From contig NZ_ACIS01000001.1 in the NCBI RefSeq assembly GCF_000174355.1, positions 372,001-436,000 of the forward strand: DNA of 64,000 bases. The letters run 5' to 3'. The DNA is from Pseudogulbenkiania ferrooxidans 2002. Its GTDB lineage: Bacteria > Pseudomonadota > Gammaproteobacteria > Burkholderiales > Chromobacteriaceae. Positions 1 through 8,404 of the stretch are shown in pieces. A program made the translations under genes and the position numbers. Below the pieces are notes generated by a model, which was given only the letters and a program-made list of their open reading frames with translations, was not told where the DNA came from and did no database searches. Every line of letters begins with the position of its first letter. Position 1 is the first letter of the stretch.

Positions 1-2
1 CC

Positions 3-1361
3 CTCAAGCTGCCGCCGGAAACCGCGCTGATCCTGCTCGCCGCGGTGTACATGGGCTGCGAGTACGGCGGGCGCATCTCGTCGATCCTGCTCAACGTGCC
101 GGGCGACGCCGGCGCCATCATGACCGCGATGGACGGCAACCCGATGGCCAAGCAGGGCAAGGCCGGCGTGGCGCTGTCGATCTCGGCCTGGAGCTCGTTC
201 GTGGGCTCGGTGGTGGCCATCGTCGGCCTGGTGCTGTTCGCGCCGCTCCTGGCGGGCTGGTCGCTGGCGTTCGGCCCGGCCGAGTACTTCGCGCTGATGA
301 TCTTCGCCATCGCCTGCTTGGGCGGCATGGTCGGCGACAAGCCGGTGAAGACCATCCTGGCGGCGCTGATCGGCCTGTTCATGGCCACGGTGGGGGTGGA
401 CGCCAACTCCGGCGTGTACCGCTTCACCTTCGACGACATCCACCTCGCCGACGGCATCCAGTTCATCGTGGTGGTGATCGGCTTCTTCTCGGTGAGCGAG
501 ATCCTGCTGATGCTGGAGCAGACCCATACCGGCGAGACGGTGATCAAGCAGACCGGACGCATGATGTTCAACCTGCGCGAGATGGTCGAAACCTGGTGGT
601 GCACGCTGTACTCCTCGGTGATCGGCTTCGTCATCGGCGTGCTGCCGGGCGCCGGTGCCACCATCGCCAGCGCGGTGACCTACATGACCGCCAAGCGCCT
701 GCACGACAAGGAAGGCACCTTCGGCAACGGCGACATCCGCGGCGTGGCGGCGCCGGAGGCGGCCAATAACGCCTCGGCCTGCGGCTCCTTCGTGCCGATG
801 CTGACCCTCGGCGTGCCGGGATCGGGTACCACCGCGGTGATGATGGGTGCCTTGACGCTGTACAACATCACCCCGGGCCCGATGCTGTTCACCCAGCAGC
901 CGGACATCGTGTGGGGCCTGATCGCCTCGCTGTTCGTCGGCAACATCCTGCTCCTGATCATGAACATTCCGCTGGTGGGCGTGTTCACGCGCATGCTGTC
1001 GGTGCCGCTGTTCCTCCTGGTGCCGGGCATCGCCGCGATCAGCACGGTGGGGGTGTACGCGGTGCACAGCACCACCTTCGACCTGGTGATGATGGCGCTG
1101 CTGGGGGTGTTCGGCTACCTCTTGCGCAAGATGAGCTTCCCGATGTCGGCGCTGATCCTGGGCTTCGTGCTGGGCGAGATGCTGGAGCAGAACCTGCGCC
1201 GCGCGCTGTCGATCTCCAACGGCGACCTGCACATCCTGTGGGAGAGCCCGATTTCCCTGGGGCTGTGGCTGATGGCCGGCGCCATGCTGGTGGTGCCGCC
1301 CTTGCTGCGCCTGCGCCGCCGGCGCAAGTCGGCCCAAGCCATCGCGGTTTCCACGGTGTAA
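3..1361 (+). CDS. tctA: Tripartite tricarboxylate transporter permease, TctA family (5' end outside window)
   Basis: Large membrane subunit of a TTT-type (TctABC) secondary transporter, which moves citrate or another carboxylate delivered by a periplasmic TctC protein. The frame is open from base 3, so the first part of the protein (roughly 50 residues judging from the family length near 500) lies before the window; 452 residues are visible. The family signature is clear: YMGCEYGGRISSILLNVPG near the visible N-terminus, followed by GDAGAIMTAMDG, a second glycine-rich block (GVLPGAGATIASAV) and a third (PMLTLGVPGSGTTAVMMGAL). About ten hydrophobic segments follow one another and the C-terminus is a basic tail. 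A strong intrinsic terminator follows. Substrate cannot be told from sequence. Confidence 0.9.
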   Translation, partial: LKLPPETALILLAAVYMGCEYGGRISSILLNVPGDAGAIMTAMDGNPMAKQGKAGVALSISAWSSFVGSVVAIVGLVLFAPLLAGWSLAFGPAEYFALMIFAIACLGGMVGDKPVKTILAALIGLFMATVGVDANSGVYRFTFDDIHLADGIQFIVVVIGFFSVSEILLMLEQTHTGETVIKQTGRMMFNLREMVETWWCTLYSSVIGFVIGVLPGAGATIASAVTYMTAKRLHDKEGTFGNGDIRGVAAPEAANNASACGSFVPMLTLGVPGSGTTAVMMGALTLYNITPGPMLFTQQPDIVWGLIASLFVGNILLLIMNIPLVGVFTRMLSVPLFLLVPGIAAISTVGVYAVHSTTFDLVMMALLGVFGYLLRKMSFPMSALILGFVLGEMLEQNLRRALSISNGDLHILWESPISLGLWLMAGAMLVVPPLLRLRRRRKSAQAIAVSTV

Positions 1362-1369
1362 CTCCCCTT

Positions 1370-1400
1370 GCGCCGCCCCGAAAGAGGCGGCGCTTTTTTT
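1370..1400 (+). terminator. Intrinsic terminator after tctA
   Basis: An 8-bp GC stem (GCGCCGCC with GGCGGCGC, 1370-1377 and 1386-1393) is followed by seven T residues. It begins nine bases after the tctA stop codon. Confidence 0.85.
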
Positions 1401-1419
1401 ACTTCTTCTTCGCGCCGCC

Positions 1420-2463
1420 ATGAATACCGATAGAATGCGCCCCGTTCTCGCCACGCTGCTGCTGGCGCTGCTGGCCGCCTGGCTGCTCAGGGCGCTGCAG
1501 CTGCCCTTGCCGTGGCTGGTGGGGCCGCTGTTGGCGACCGCCGGCGGGCGTCTCGCCGGGCTGTCGCTGCAGGGGCCGCGCTGGGGGCGGGCGGCGGGGC
1601 AATGGGCGATCGGCAGCGCGCTCGGGCTGTACTTCACCCCCGAGGTGGTGCGGCTGTTGGGCGGGCTGTTGCCCTACCTGCTGCCGGCGGCGCTGTTCGC
1701 CTTCGTGCTGGCCGGGCTGGGCGCCCTGCTGCTGCAGCGCTGGAGCGGGCTCGACCATGGCTCGGCGTTCTTCGCCTCGATGCCGGGTGGGGCCTCCGAG
1801 ATGGCCAACCTGGCCGAGCGCCACGGCGTGCGCGTCGACATGGTGGCGGCGGCGCACAGCCTGCGCATGCTGCTGGTGGTGACGCTGATCCCGGCGCTGT
1901 TCACGCTGAGCGGGGTGCACGGGGCGGATCTCTACCACGCCGCCGGGCGCACGCTGCACTACCCCGGCCTGCTGCTGCTGGGCGCCCTCGGGCTCGCCGC
2001 CGGATGGGTGTGGTCGCGTTTGCGTCAGCCCAATCCATGGATGATCGGCCCCTTGCTGGTGACGGTCTTGCTGACCGCTTCCGGCATCGAACTGTCGGCC
2101 CTGCCGCCCTGGGCCAGCCCGCTGGCCCAGCTCTTGATCGGCTGTTCGCTCGGCAGCCGTTTTTCCCCGGGTTTCTTCCGCGTGGCGCCACGTTTCCTCG
2201 CCGCGGTGGCTGCCAGCAGCGGCGTGCTGATGCTGGCGGCAGCCGCCTTCGGCGGGGCGCTGGCCTGGCTCGCCGGGCTGAACCCGGCCACGGTGATGCT
2301 GGGCACCACGCCCGGCGGCATCGCCGAGATGTGCCTCACCGCCCATGCGCTGCAGCTGGGGGTGCCGGTGGTCACGGCGTTCCAGGTGTGCCGCATGCTG
2401 TGCGTGGTGCTGCTCACCGATCCGCTCTACCGGTATCTGGCGGTCCGCCTGGCCCGGCGCTAG
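1420..2463 (+). CDS. AbrB-duplication family membrane protein (putative ammonia monooxygenase-type)
   Basis: A 347-residue polytopic membrane protein of the AbrB family (PF05145), historically misnamed ammonia monooxygenase; its biochemical role is unknown. The family's internal duplication is visible: PGGASEMANLAE in the first half is matched by PGGIAEMCLTA in the second, each followed by a hydrophobic helix that ends in a RM pair. About ten membrane segments can be drawn. It sits directly after tctA, a placement seen for this family, so a role linked to carboxylate uptake is possible but only inferred. No good Shine-Dalgarno is seen before the ATG at 1420; the in-frame ATG at 1435 is an alternative start. 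Confidence 0.8.
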   Translation: MNTDRMRPVLATLLLALLAAWLLRALQLPLPWLVGPLLATAGGRLAGLSLQGPRWGRAAGQWAIGSALGLYFTPEVVRLLGGLLPYLLPAALFAFVLAGLGALLLQRWSGLDHGSAFFASMPGGASEMANLAERHGVRVDMVAAAHSLRMLLVVTLIPALFTLSGVHGADLYHAAGRTLHYPGLLLLGALGLAAGWVWSRLRQPNPWMIGPLLVTVLLTASGIELSALPPWASPLAQLLIGCSLGSRFSPGFFRVAPRFLAAVAASSGVLMLAAAAFGGALAWLAGLNPATVMLGTTPGGIAEMCLTAHALQLGVPVVTAFQVCRMLCVVLLTDPLYRYLAVRLARR

Positions 2464-2500
2464 CGATAGGTATTTCAACGTTTATTTAGGATGGATAGCA

Positions 2501-3208
2501 ATGCTCGAATTACTCTCTGATGGCGCGTTCTGGCTGGCCCTGCTGCAGATCGTCGCCATCGACATTCTGCTCGGCGGCGACAACGCGGTGGTGATCGCGC
2601 TGGCCTGCCGCAAGCTGCCGGAAGCGCAGCGCCGCCAGGGCATTCTGTGGGGCGTGGCCGGTGCCATCGTGCTGCGCATCGTGCTGATCGCCTTCGCGCT
2701 GCAGTTGCTGGCGCTGCCTTTCCTCAAGCTCGGCGGCGCGCTGCTGCTGCTGTGGATCGGGGTGAAACTGCTGCTGCCGGACGACGATGAGCACGACATC
2801 GCCGGCAGCACGCATCTGTTGGGCGCCATCAAGACCATCGTCGTGGCCGACGCGGTGATGAGCTTCGACAACGTCATCGCGGTGGCCGGCGCGGCCAACG
2901 GCCATCTCGGGCTGGTGGCGTTCGGCATCGCCATCAGCATTCCGATCATCGTCTGGGGCAGCCAGTTCGTGCTCAAGCTGATGGACCGCTTCCCGCTGGT
3001 GATCACGCTAGGCGGCGGCCTGCTGGGCTGGATCGGTGGTTCGATGCTGCTGGGGGATACGGCCCTGTCGGGCTGGACGCGTCACCTGCCGCTCTGGTCG
3101 CATCAGGCGGGCGGGCTGGCTGGCGCGGTGCTGGTGATGCTCACCGGCACCTGGTTGGCGCGCCGCCAACAGGGGCTGTCTGCCGTCCCGGCCGGCGAGA
3201 GCGGCTGA
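2501..3208 (+). CDS. TerC/YjbE family metal transport membrane protein
   Basis: A 235-residue integral membrane protein of the TerC superfamily, YjbE subgroup, whose members export Mn2+ or other divalent metals. Two inverted halves each carry an acidic DN motif: DILLGGDNAVV near residue 20 and DAVMSFDNVIAV near residue 120, with a hydrophilic acidic loop (DDDEHD) between them. Start chosen at ATG 2501 because it has AGGA nine bases upstream; the frame is open further upstream into the previous gene but that stretch is not family-like. Members of this subgroup are often under a yybP-ykoY Mn riboswitch, but only 37 bases separate this gene from the previous one, so none fits here. Confidence 0.85.
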   Translation: MLELLSDGAFWLALLQIVAIDILLGGDNAVVIALACRKLPEAQRRQGILWGVAGAIVLRIVLIAFALQLLALPFLKLGGALLLLWIGVKLLLPDDDEHDIAGSTHLLGAIKTIVVADAVMSFDNVIAVAGAANGHLGLVAFGIAISIPIIVWGSQFVLKLMDRFPLVITLGGGLLGWIGGSMLLGDTALSGWTRHLPLWSHQAGGLAGAVLVMLTGTWLARRQQGLSAVPAGESG

Positions 3209-3607
3209 TTCCACACGCCGCTGCCGCCGCACCGCCACGGGGCGGCGGCCGTTTCCCATCCCGCCGGGCGCGTGCTCCTCGCGGCGAGCGCGCTCGGACA
3301 AGGCACCATGCGTGCCATCCCACCGGTGCGGCCATGTCGCCGGCTATGCATTTTGGTTGGAAGTGACTATATCTTCTTCATGGCGGCATGCCATGGAAAT
3401 TCCCGTTTGAATGGCATTGACGCTGTGGCAGGATATCTGACGATGACGACCGGATTCTTCATGCGCGCAGGTGCGGATCTCCGGCGTACAGGCCAATAAG
3501 GGCGCTGCATGGCACGCTGCTGAGACGGGTTCCAAGCCGTTTTGCACGCCTTCCCCCGATTGCTTTCGCCGGCAGCGCTTTTTCTCCATCCACCCTGGAA
3601 AACTGGC
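3209..3607. other. Intergenic region without a convincing gene
   Basis: About 400 bases between the TerC-like gene and the GGDEF-EAL gene. A GC-rich hairpin lies at 3223-3249, and the stretch 3340-3460 is clearly richer in AT than its surroundings and probably holds the promoter of the downstream gene. Short open frames here (for example 3272-3499) have no start signal, no recognisable sequence and no codon bias like the neighbours, so I do not call them. Confidence 0.6.
3223..3255 (+). terminator. Possible terminator after the TerC-like gene
   Basis: Stem GCCGCCGC with GCGGCGGC (3223-3230, 3242-3249), followed only by CCGTTT. The short T tract makes it a weak intrinsic terminator at best. 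Confidence 0.35.
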
Positions 3608-6469
3608 ATGCAACCACCCCGCGTCAGTACCAACCGCCGCCTGCTGAGTTTCGCCTGGCCATTCGTCGTGGCCGTGGTGCTTTTGGTGCTGCTAGGCGGG
3701 TTGAGCCAGAACGTGCTGTCGGCGGTACGCGCCTACGTCGCCGGCGAGAGCCTGTGGTCGAAGGGCCAGAAGGATGCGGTCTATTATCTCGAGCGCTACG
3801 CCGAGACCGGTTCCGAGCTGGCCTACCAACAATACCGCGACGCCATCCGCGTGCCGCTGGCCGACAGCAAGGCGCGCCAGGCGCTGGATCGTCCCGATCC
3901 TGACACAGCAGCCGCCGCCGTGGGGTTTCTGCAGGGGGCCAACGACCCGGACGACATCCCCGAGCTGATCTGGCTGTTCCTGCGCTTTCGCCGCGTCAGC
4001 TATCTCGATCAGGCCATCGCCTACTGGACCGAGGGCGATCGCCTGCTGGGCGAGCTCGATCAGGTAGCCCAGCGCTTGCGTCAGGGCATGGCGAACGGCA
4101 CCCTGAGCCCGGCGCAAGCCGGTGAACTCAAGCTCCAGATCCAGGAGATCAACCGGGAAGTCACGCCGCTGGAGAACGCCTTTTCCAACGTGCTGGCGGA
4201 AGGCGGACGCGTCATCCAGCGCCTGCTTGCCGCCGTCAACCTGGTCGCCGCCACCGTCCTGATCCTGTTCGCCTTGCTGCGCACGCGCCAGCTGATCCGC
4301 CAGAGCGAGCTGTTCGAACAGGCTCTGGGGGAGAGCGAGGAGCGCCTCGCCCTCGCGGTTAATGGCAGCGACTACGGCATCTGGGACTGGAACATCGCCG
4401 AAGGCAGCGTCTATTATTCGCCGCGCTTCAAAGCCATGCTGGGCCTGGCCGAGCATGAGCTGGAAGACTCCATCGGCGCGTTCTGGGCGCATCTGCACCC
4501 GGACGACACGGTGCCGACGCGCGACAGCCTGGAGCGGCACCTGGCGGGCGAGGGCGGCTACGACGTCGAGTACCGCCTGCGCACCCGCAACGGCGGCTAT
4601 CGCTGGTTCCGGGCGCGCGGCCAGGCCCTGCGCGACGCCGCCGGGCGGGCGGTGCGCATGTCGGGCTCGATCTTCGACATCACCGACCGCAAGTTGGCCG
4701 AAGGCGCCCTGCACGCCGAGCAGGAGCGCGCCCAGGTCACCCTGGCCTCAATCGGCGACGCCGTGATTACCCTCGACGGCGGCGGCCAGGTCGACTACCT
4801 CAATCCGGTGGCCGAGCAACTGATCGGCCACCCGCTGGCGCAGGCGCATGGCCGTCGCCTGGGTGCCTTGTGCTGCCTGCTCGAGGAGGGGCTGTCGCCG
4901 GAGCGGCCGGTCCGTCTCGAGCCGCTGCTCAACGAGGTGGCGCCGCCCGGCGCCGGGCGCAACCTGCTGCTGGAGCGGCACGACGGCTCGCGCGTCTCGG
5001 TGTGCATGGTGAGCGCCCCGATCTTCGACAGCCAGGGCGGGGTGTCCGGCAAGGTGCTGGTGTTCCACGACATGACGCGCGAACGCCTGTATATCGAAAG
5101 CCTGTCCTGGCAGGCCAGCCACGACGCCCTCACCGGGCTCACCAACCGCCACGAATTCGAGCGCCGCCTGACGCGGCTGCTGGAGGCCACCGTCGGGCGC
5201 CAGCAGTACCACGTGCTGATGTACCTCGACCTCGACCAGTTCAAGGTGGTCAACGACACCTGCGGCCATGCCGCCGGTGACGAGCTGCTGCGCCAGGTGT
5301 GCGTGCTCTTGTCCCAGCAGCTGCGCGAGGGCGATACCCTGGCGCGCCTGGGCGGCGATGAATTCGGCGTGCTGTTGCAGAACTGTCCGCCCGAAGCGGC
5401 GCTGCCGGTCGCCGAGAAGCTGCGTCAGACCGTGTGCGACCTGCACTTCAGCTGGAATGGCCAGCCGTTCGCGATCAGCGCCAGCATCGGAGTGGTGCAC
5501 ATTTCCGGGGTGCCGACCACGCTCAAGGAGGTGATGCGCGCCGCCGACGTGGCCTGCTACATGGCCAAGGAAAAGGGGCGCAACCGGGCGCAGCTGTACG
5601 CCGCGGACGACGCCGAACTGACCGTCCGCTACGGCGAAATGGAGTGGGTGCAACGCTTGCACCGCGCGCTGGAAGACGATCGTTTCCGCCTCTACGCGCA
5701 GACCATCGCCCCGCTCGGCGAGGGCTCGGCCGCACCGCATTTCGAGCTGCTGCTGCGGCTGCTCGACGAGTACGGCATGCTGGTGCCGCCGAGCGCCTTC
5801 ATCCCGGCCGCCGAACGCTACAACCTGATGGCGACCATCGATCGCTGGGTGGTGAGCACGGCGCTGGCCATGCTGGCGGCGCGGACCTCGCCGGGCAGCG
5901 AGTGGACCTGTGCCATCAACCTTTCCGGCGCCTCGCTGTGCGACGACGATTTTCTCGGTTTCCTGCGCGCCGAGCTCGCCGGCAGCGGCATCGATCCGGC
6001 GCATCTGTGTTTCGAGGTGACCGAGACCAGCGCCATCGCCAACCTGGCCTGCGCCACCGAATTCATGCGCGAACTGCGCCAGCTGGGCTGCCGCTTCTCG
6101 CTCGACGATTTCGGCGCCGGCATGTCGTCGTTCGGCTACCTCAAGCACCTGCCGGTGGATTTCCTGAAGATCGACGGCGGCTTCGTCAAGGACATGCTGG
6201 ACGACCCCGTCGACCACGCCATGGTCGAGGTGATCAACCACATCGGCCACGTCATGGGCAAGCAGACCATCGCCGAGTTCGCCGAACACCCGGGCATCCT
6301 GGAGGCGCTCAAACGCATGGGGGTCGATTACGCCCAGGGCTACGGCGTGGCCAGACCGCTGCCGCTGGCCGAGGTGCTCGCCCAGCACTTTCCCGCCACC
6401 GCGCACGACGTCGTGCCGTCCTTGGCGCCCGCCGGCGGCCAGCCGGGTTGCCCGCAGCAGCACGTGTGA
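3608..6469 (+). CDS. Membrane PAS-PAS-GGDEF-EAL cyclic-di-GMP protein
   Basis: A 953-residue inner-membrane signalling protein. Order: TM1 about residues 14-36, a helical loop of about 165 residues with no recognisable sensor fold, TM2 about 206-226, PAS about 245-365 (ends in DITDRK), second PAS about 375-490, GGDEF about 497-665, EAL about 675-935. The cyclase motif is intact (GGDEF at 582-586) with an inhibitory-site RxxD (REGD) at the right distance before it. The phosphodiesterase domain keeps ExLxR (E713 in FELLLRL), FEVTET and DDFG (D833-D834), so both activities are possible. Start set at ATG 3608, where the hydrophobic N-terminus begins; an in-frame ATG at 3542 would add an unlikely 22-residue leader. 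It stands alone, so the output it controls is unknown. Confidence 0.92.
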   Translation: MQPPRVSTNRRLLSFAWPFVVAVVLLVLLGGLSQNVLSAVRAYVAGESLWSKGQKDAVYYLERYAETGSELAYQQYRDAIRVPLADSKARQALDRPDPDTAAAAVGFLQGANDPDDIPELIWLFLRFRRVSYLDQAIAYWTEGDRLLGELDQVAQRLRQGMANGTLSPAQAGELKLQIQEINREVTPLENAFSNVLAEGGRVIQRLLAAVNLVAATVLILFALLRTRQLIRQSELFEQALGESEERLALAVNGSDYGIWDWNIAEGSVYYSPRFKAMLGLAEHELEDSIGAFWAHLHPDDTVPTRDSLERHLAGEGGYDVEYRLRTRNGGYRWFRARGQALRDAAGRAVRMSGSIFDITDRKLAEGALHAEQERAQVTLASIGDAVITLDGGGQVDYLNPVAEQLIGHPLAQAHGRRLGALCCLLEEGLSPERPVRLEPLLNEVAPPGAGRNLLLERHDGSRVSVCMVSAPIFDSQGGVSGKVLVFHDMTRERLYIESLSWQASHDALTGLTNRHEFERRLTRLLEATVGRQQYHVLMYLDLDQFKVVNDTCGHAAGDELLRQVCVLLSQQLREGDTLARLGGDEFGVLLQNCPPEAALPVAEKLRQTVCDLHFSWNGQPFAISASIGVVHISGVPTTLKEVMRAADVACYMAKEKGRNRAQLYAADDAELTVRYGEMEWVQRLHRALEDDRFRLYAQTIAPLGEGSAAPHFELLLRLLDEYGMLVPPSAFIPAAERYNLMATIDRWVVSTALAMLAARTSPGSEWTCAINLSGASLCDDDFLGFLRAELAGSGIDPAHLCFEVTETSAIANLACATEFMRELRQLGCRFSLDDFGAGMSSFGYLKHLPVDFLKIDGGFVKDMLDDPVDHAMVEVINHIGHVMGKQTIAEFAEHPGILEALKRMGVDYAQGYGVARPLPLAEVLAQHFPATAHDVVPSLAPAGGQPGCPQQHV

Positions 6470-6639
6470 GGCGATCCGGCCGGCGCGATGAAGGCCTCCG
6501 GGCGGGCCCGCTCAAGGAGATGGCCGGCTATGCGCCGGGGCGCGTGGGCCAGCAGGGCCGGAGCCGGGCGAGCTGTTCCGCCGCGCGGCGCGTTTCGCGT
6601 ATCCGGGGTGAATGGGCGGGGCCGGGGAGGGGCCGGCGC

Positions 6640-7326
6640 TCACTCCGCCAGGAACAGGTAGCCCATGCCGCGCACGGTCTGGATCCACGACAGGCTGTCG
6701 GGGCGCGGCGGCAGTTTCTGGCGGATGCTGCAGACGTGCACGTCGATGCTGCGGTCGAAGCGTGCCAGCGGCCGGCGCAGCGCCTGCTGCGACAGTTCGT
6801 GCTTGCTGACGATGCGCCCGGCGTGGCGCACCAGCACTTCCAGCAGGTTGAACTCGGTGCCGGTCATCTCCAGCGCCCGGCCGTCGCATTCGGCGTGGCG
6901 GCGCGTCGGCCACAGCGTGAGCGGGCCCGCCGCGAGCGGGCCACACACGGTGGGCGCTGCCGTAGACGGGGCACGCCGCAGCAGCGCCTTGAGCCGCGCC
7001 ACCAGGGTGCGCATGGCGCAGGGCTTGGTGACGTAGTCGTCGGCGCCCAGCTCCAGCCCCATGATGCAGTCGATGTCGTCGCCGCGCGCGGTGAGCATCA
7101 ATACCGGCACCTGGCTGTGCTGGCGCAGGCGGCGCAGCACCTCGATGCCGTTCAGGCGCGGCATCATGACGTCGAGCACCACGATGGCGTAGCGCCCGGA
7201 CAGCGCTTCACGCAGGCCGCTTTCGCCGTCCGCGGCGCGGCTGACCCGGAACCCCTCCTGCCCCAGATAATCGGCGAGCATGGCGCTCAACTCGATATCG
7301 TCGTCGACAAGCAGCACGTGGGTCAT
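6640..7326 (-). CDS. OmpR/CpxR-family response regulator (orphan)
   Basis: A 228-residue two-component regulator. The receiver domain has the acidic pocket D8-D10, phospho-acceptor D52 (VVLDVMMP) and K101 (VTKPC). A winged-helix OmpR-type DNA-binding domain follows, with SIDVHVCSIRQKL as the recognition helix region. No kinase gene adjoins it. It is a clear paralogue of the regulator at 14265-14990: both share PLARFDRSIDVH and a similar recognition segment. It is divergent from flgH, and the gap between them holds two tandem GTAAA-N5-GTAAA-type boxes 68-111 bases upstream of this start. I infer autoregulation by a CpxR-like mechanism. The resemblance to CpxR is by sequence pattern, not by search. 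Confidence 0.88.
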   Translation of the reverse strand: MTHVLLVDDDIELSAMLADYLGQEGFRVSRAADGESGLREALSGRYAIVVLDVMMPRLNGIEVLRRLRQHSQVPVLMLTARGDDIDCIMGLELGADDYVTKPCAMRTLVARLKALLRRAPSTAAPTVCGPLAAGPLTLWPTRRHAECDGRALEMTGTEFNLLEVLVRHAGRIVSKHELSQQALRRPLARFDRSIDVHVCSIRQKLPPRPDSLSWIQTVRGMGYLFLAE

Positions 7327-7393
7327 GGGCGAGGGTCTCTGGGGCGCGGGGAGGGCACGATCATAGCAGCCGCTTGCGGTGGCACCACGCAGC

Positions 7394-7437
7394 TTTACCT
7401 GGATTTACCCAAGTCAAAAATCTTTACCGGACTTTGC
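7394..7437 (-). promoter_or_regulatory. Two tandem CpxR-type boxes between orphan regulator and flgH
   Basis: Read on the minus strand, 7394-7408 is GTAAA-TCCAG-GTAAA, a perfect match to the CpxR consensus GTAAA-N5-GTAAA. 7423-7437 is GCAAA-GTCCG-GTAAA, with one mismatch and the same 5-base spacer. The starts are 29 bases apart. The pair lies in the divergent gap and could serve either gene. Confidence 0.65.
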
Positions 7438-7440
7438 CTT

Positions 7441-7460
7441 CGGTTAACGCCCGTTAACCG
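7441..7460. repeat. Perfect inverted repeat (CGGTTAACG)
   Basis: CGGTTAACG at 7441-7449 and its exact reverse complement at 7452-7460, two bases apart. It lies just flgH-side of the CpxR-type boxes and looks like an operator for a dimeric regulator. The protein is unknown. Confidence 0.45.
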
Positions 7461-7560
7461 TCGTTTGCCCCAGCATGCCCTGTCGCGAGGCGTGGCCGGC
7501 GGCTGCCGGCCACGCCTTCGCCCTGTACAGCTCAACCCCTTTCTGCGAGGTGATAGTCCG

Positions 7561-8244
7561 ATGTTCCGGCGAGTGATGGGCGGCACGGCGCTGGCGTGCC
7601 TGCTCGGTGCATGCAGCAGCGTTTCTCCTACCGCGGTCAGCGGGCCGACCACGGTGCGGCCCGGCTACGCGCTGGCCAACCTGGAAAATCGCAACCAGGG
7701 CGGGATTTTCCGCGCCGGCAGCGCGCACCTGCTGTTCGAGCAGCAGAGCGCGCGTTACATCGGCGACATCGTCAAGATCGAGATTGCCGAGAGCCTGTCC
7801 GGCAGCAACAAGTCGGGTACCAGCGGCAGCCGCAAGAACGCGCTGAAGGTGGCGGGGCCGGGTGCCGGCTCGTCGATGACCGGCCTGTTGAAGTGGATCT
7901 TCGACATCGACGTCGACGCCTCGGGCAGCGACAGCTTCAGCGGCAAGGGGGAGAACACCAACAGCAACGTGCTGAAGGGCAAGCTGGCGGCCTCGGTGAT
8001 CAACATCCTGCCCAACGGCAACCTGGTGGTGGCCGGCGAGAAGAGCATTGCCCAGCACGGCAACTCGAACACGCTGCGCTTTTCCGGGGTGGTGAGTCCG
8101 AACGACATCAAGGCCGGCAACCTGGTGTCGTCCGACAATGTCGCCGACGCCCGCTTCGAGCTGGGCGGGCGCGGCCTGGTGGCCGACAGCAACAGCCGCA
8201 GCTGGATGCAGCAGTTCCTGGTGGATACCTTGTCGTTCTGGTAA
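7561..8244 (+). CDS. flgH: FlgH-like flagellar L-ring lipoprotein, stand-alone
   Basis: A 227-residue outer-membrane lipoprotein of the FlgH family, which forms the L-ring around the flagellar rod. A signal peptide ends in the lipobox LLGAC. FlgH hallmarks follow: GGIFRAGS, YIGDIVKIEI, a serine/glycine-rich middle, SFSGKGENTNSN, LPNGNLVVAGEKSI, RFSGVVSPNDI, VADARFELGGRG and a C-terminal WMQQF. The start has an excellent Shine-Dalgarno (GAGGTGAT, 7547-7554). It is normally found inside a flagellar operon beside flgG and flgI; here it is alone, divergent from a response regulator and behind CpxR-type boxes. It may be a second copy or one put to another envelope use. Its stop codon touches a MITE-like repeat. 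Confidence 0.85.
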   Translation: MFRRVMGGTALACLLGACSSVSPTAVSGPTTVRPGYALANLENRNQGGIFRAGSAHLLFEQQSARYIGDIVKIEIAESLSGSNKSGTSGSRKNALKVAGPGAGSSMTGLLKWIFDIDVDASGSDSFSGKGENTNSNVLKGKLAASVINILPNGNLVVAGEKSIAQHGNSNTLRFSGVVSPNDIKAGNLVSSDNVADARFELGGRGLVADSNSRSWMQQFLVDTLSFW

Positions 8245-8385
8245 GAACCTGTTTCCGATCTGCTGCGCGTCGGCGATACCGTGTTAAAAACGTCTTCGGA
8301 ATGCTCATTTACCCCGTGTAAATTCCGCTTCCTCAGCCGTTTTTGCCTTGCCTCGCTCTGGCTCGCGAGATCGTAAACCGGTTCT
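8244..8385. mobile_element. MITE-like interspersed element with terminal inverted repeats
   Basis: A 142-bp non-coding unit. Its left end (AGAACCTGTTTCCGATCTGC, 8244-8263) matches the reverse complement of its right end (8365-8385) at nearly all positions. Inside is a small hairpin TTTAC-CCCGT-GTAAA (8308-8322). It begins on the last base of the flgH stop codon and has no open frame. No transposase is nearby. The TIR-bounded, gene-free architecture fits a MITE or large palindromic repeat; only one copy is seen here. Confidence 0.5.
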
Positions 8386-8404
8386 AAGCGCCGGGCCGGT
8401 CGTG

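Noticed and set aside
2464..2500. yybP-ykoY Mn2+ riboswitch before the TerC/YjbE gene
   Set aside because: Expected for this family, but only 37 bases are available, far too few.
3272..3499. 75-codon open frame in the 3.2-3.6 kb gap
   Set aside because: No ribosome site, unusual codon mix, no recognisable sequence.
5434..7560. Long plus-strand open frame that ends in flgH
   Set aside because: It is antisense or out of frame to the GGDEF-EAL and regulator genes, is full of Arg/Ala/Gly from GC-rich codons, and only its last part (from 7561) is a real protein with a ribosome site.
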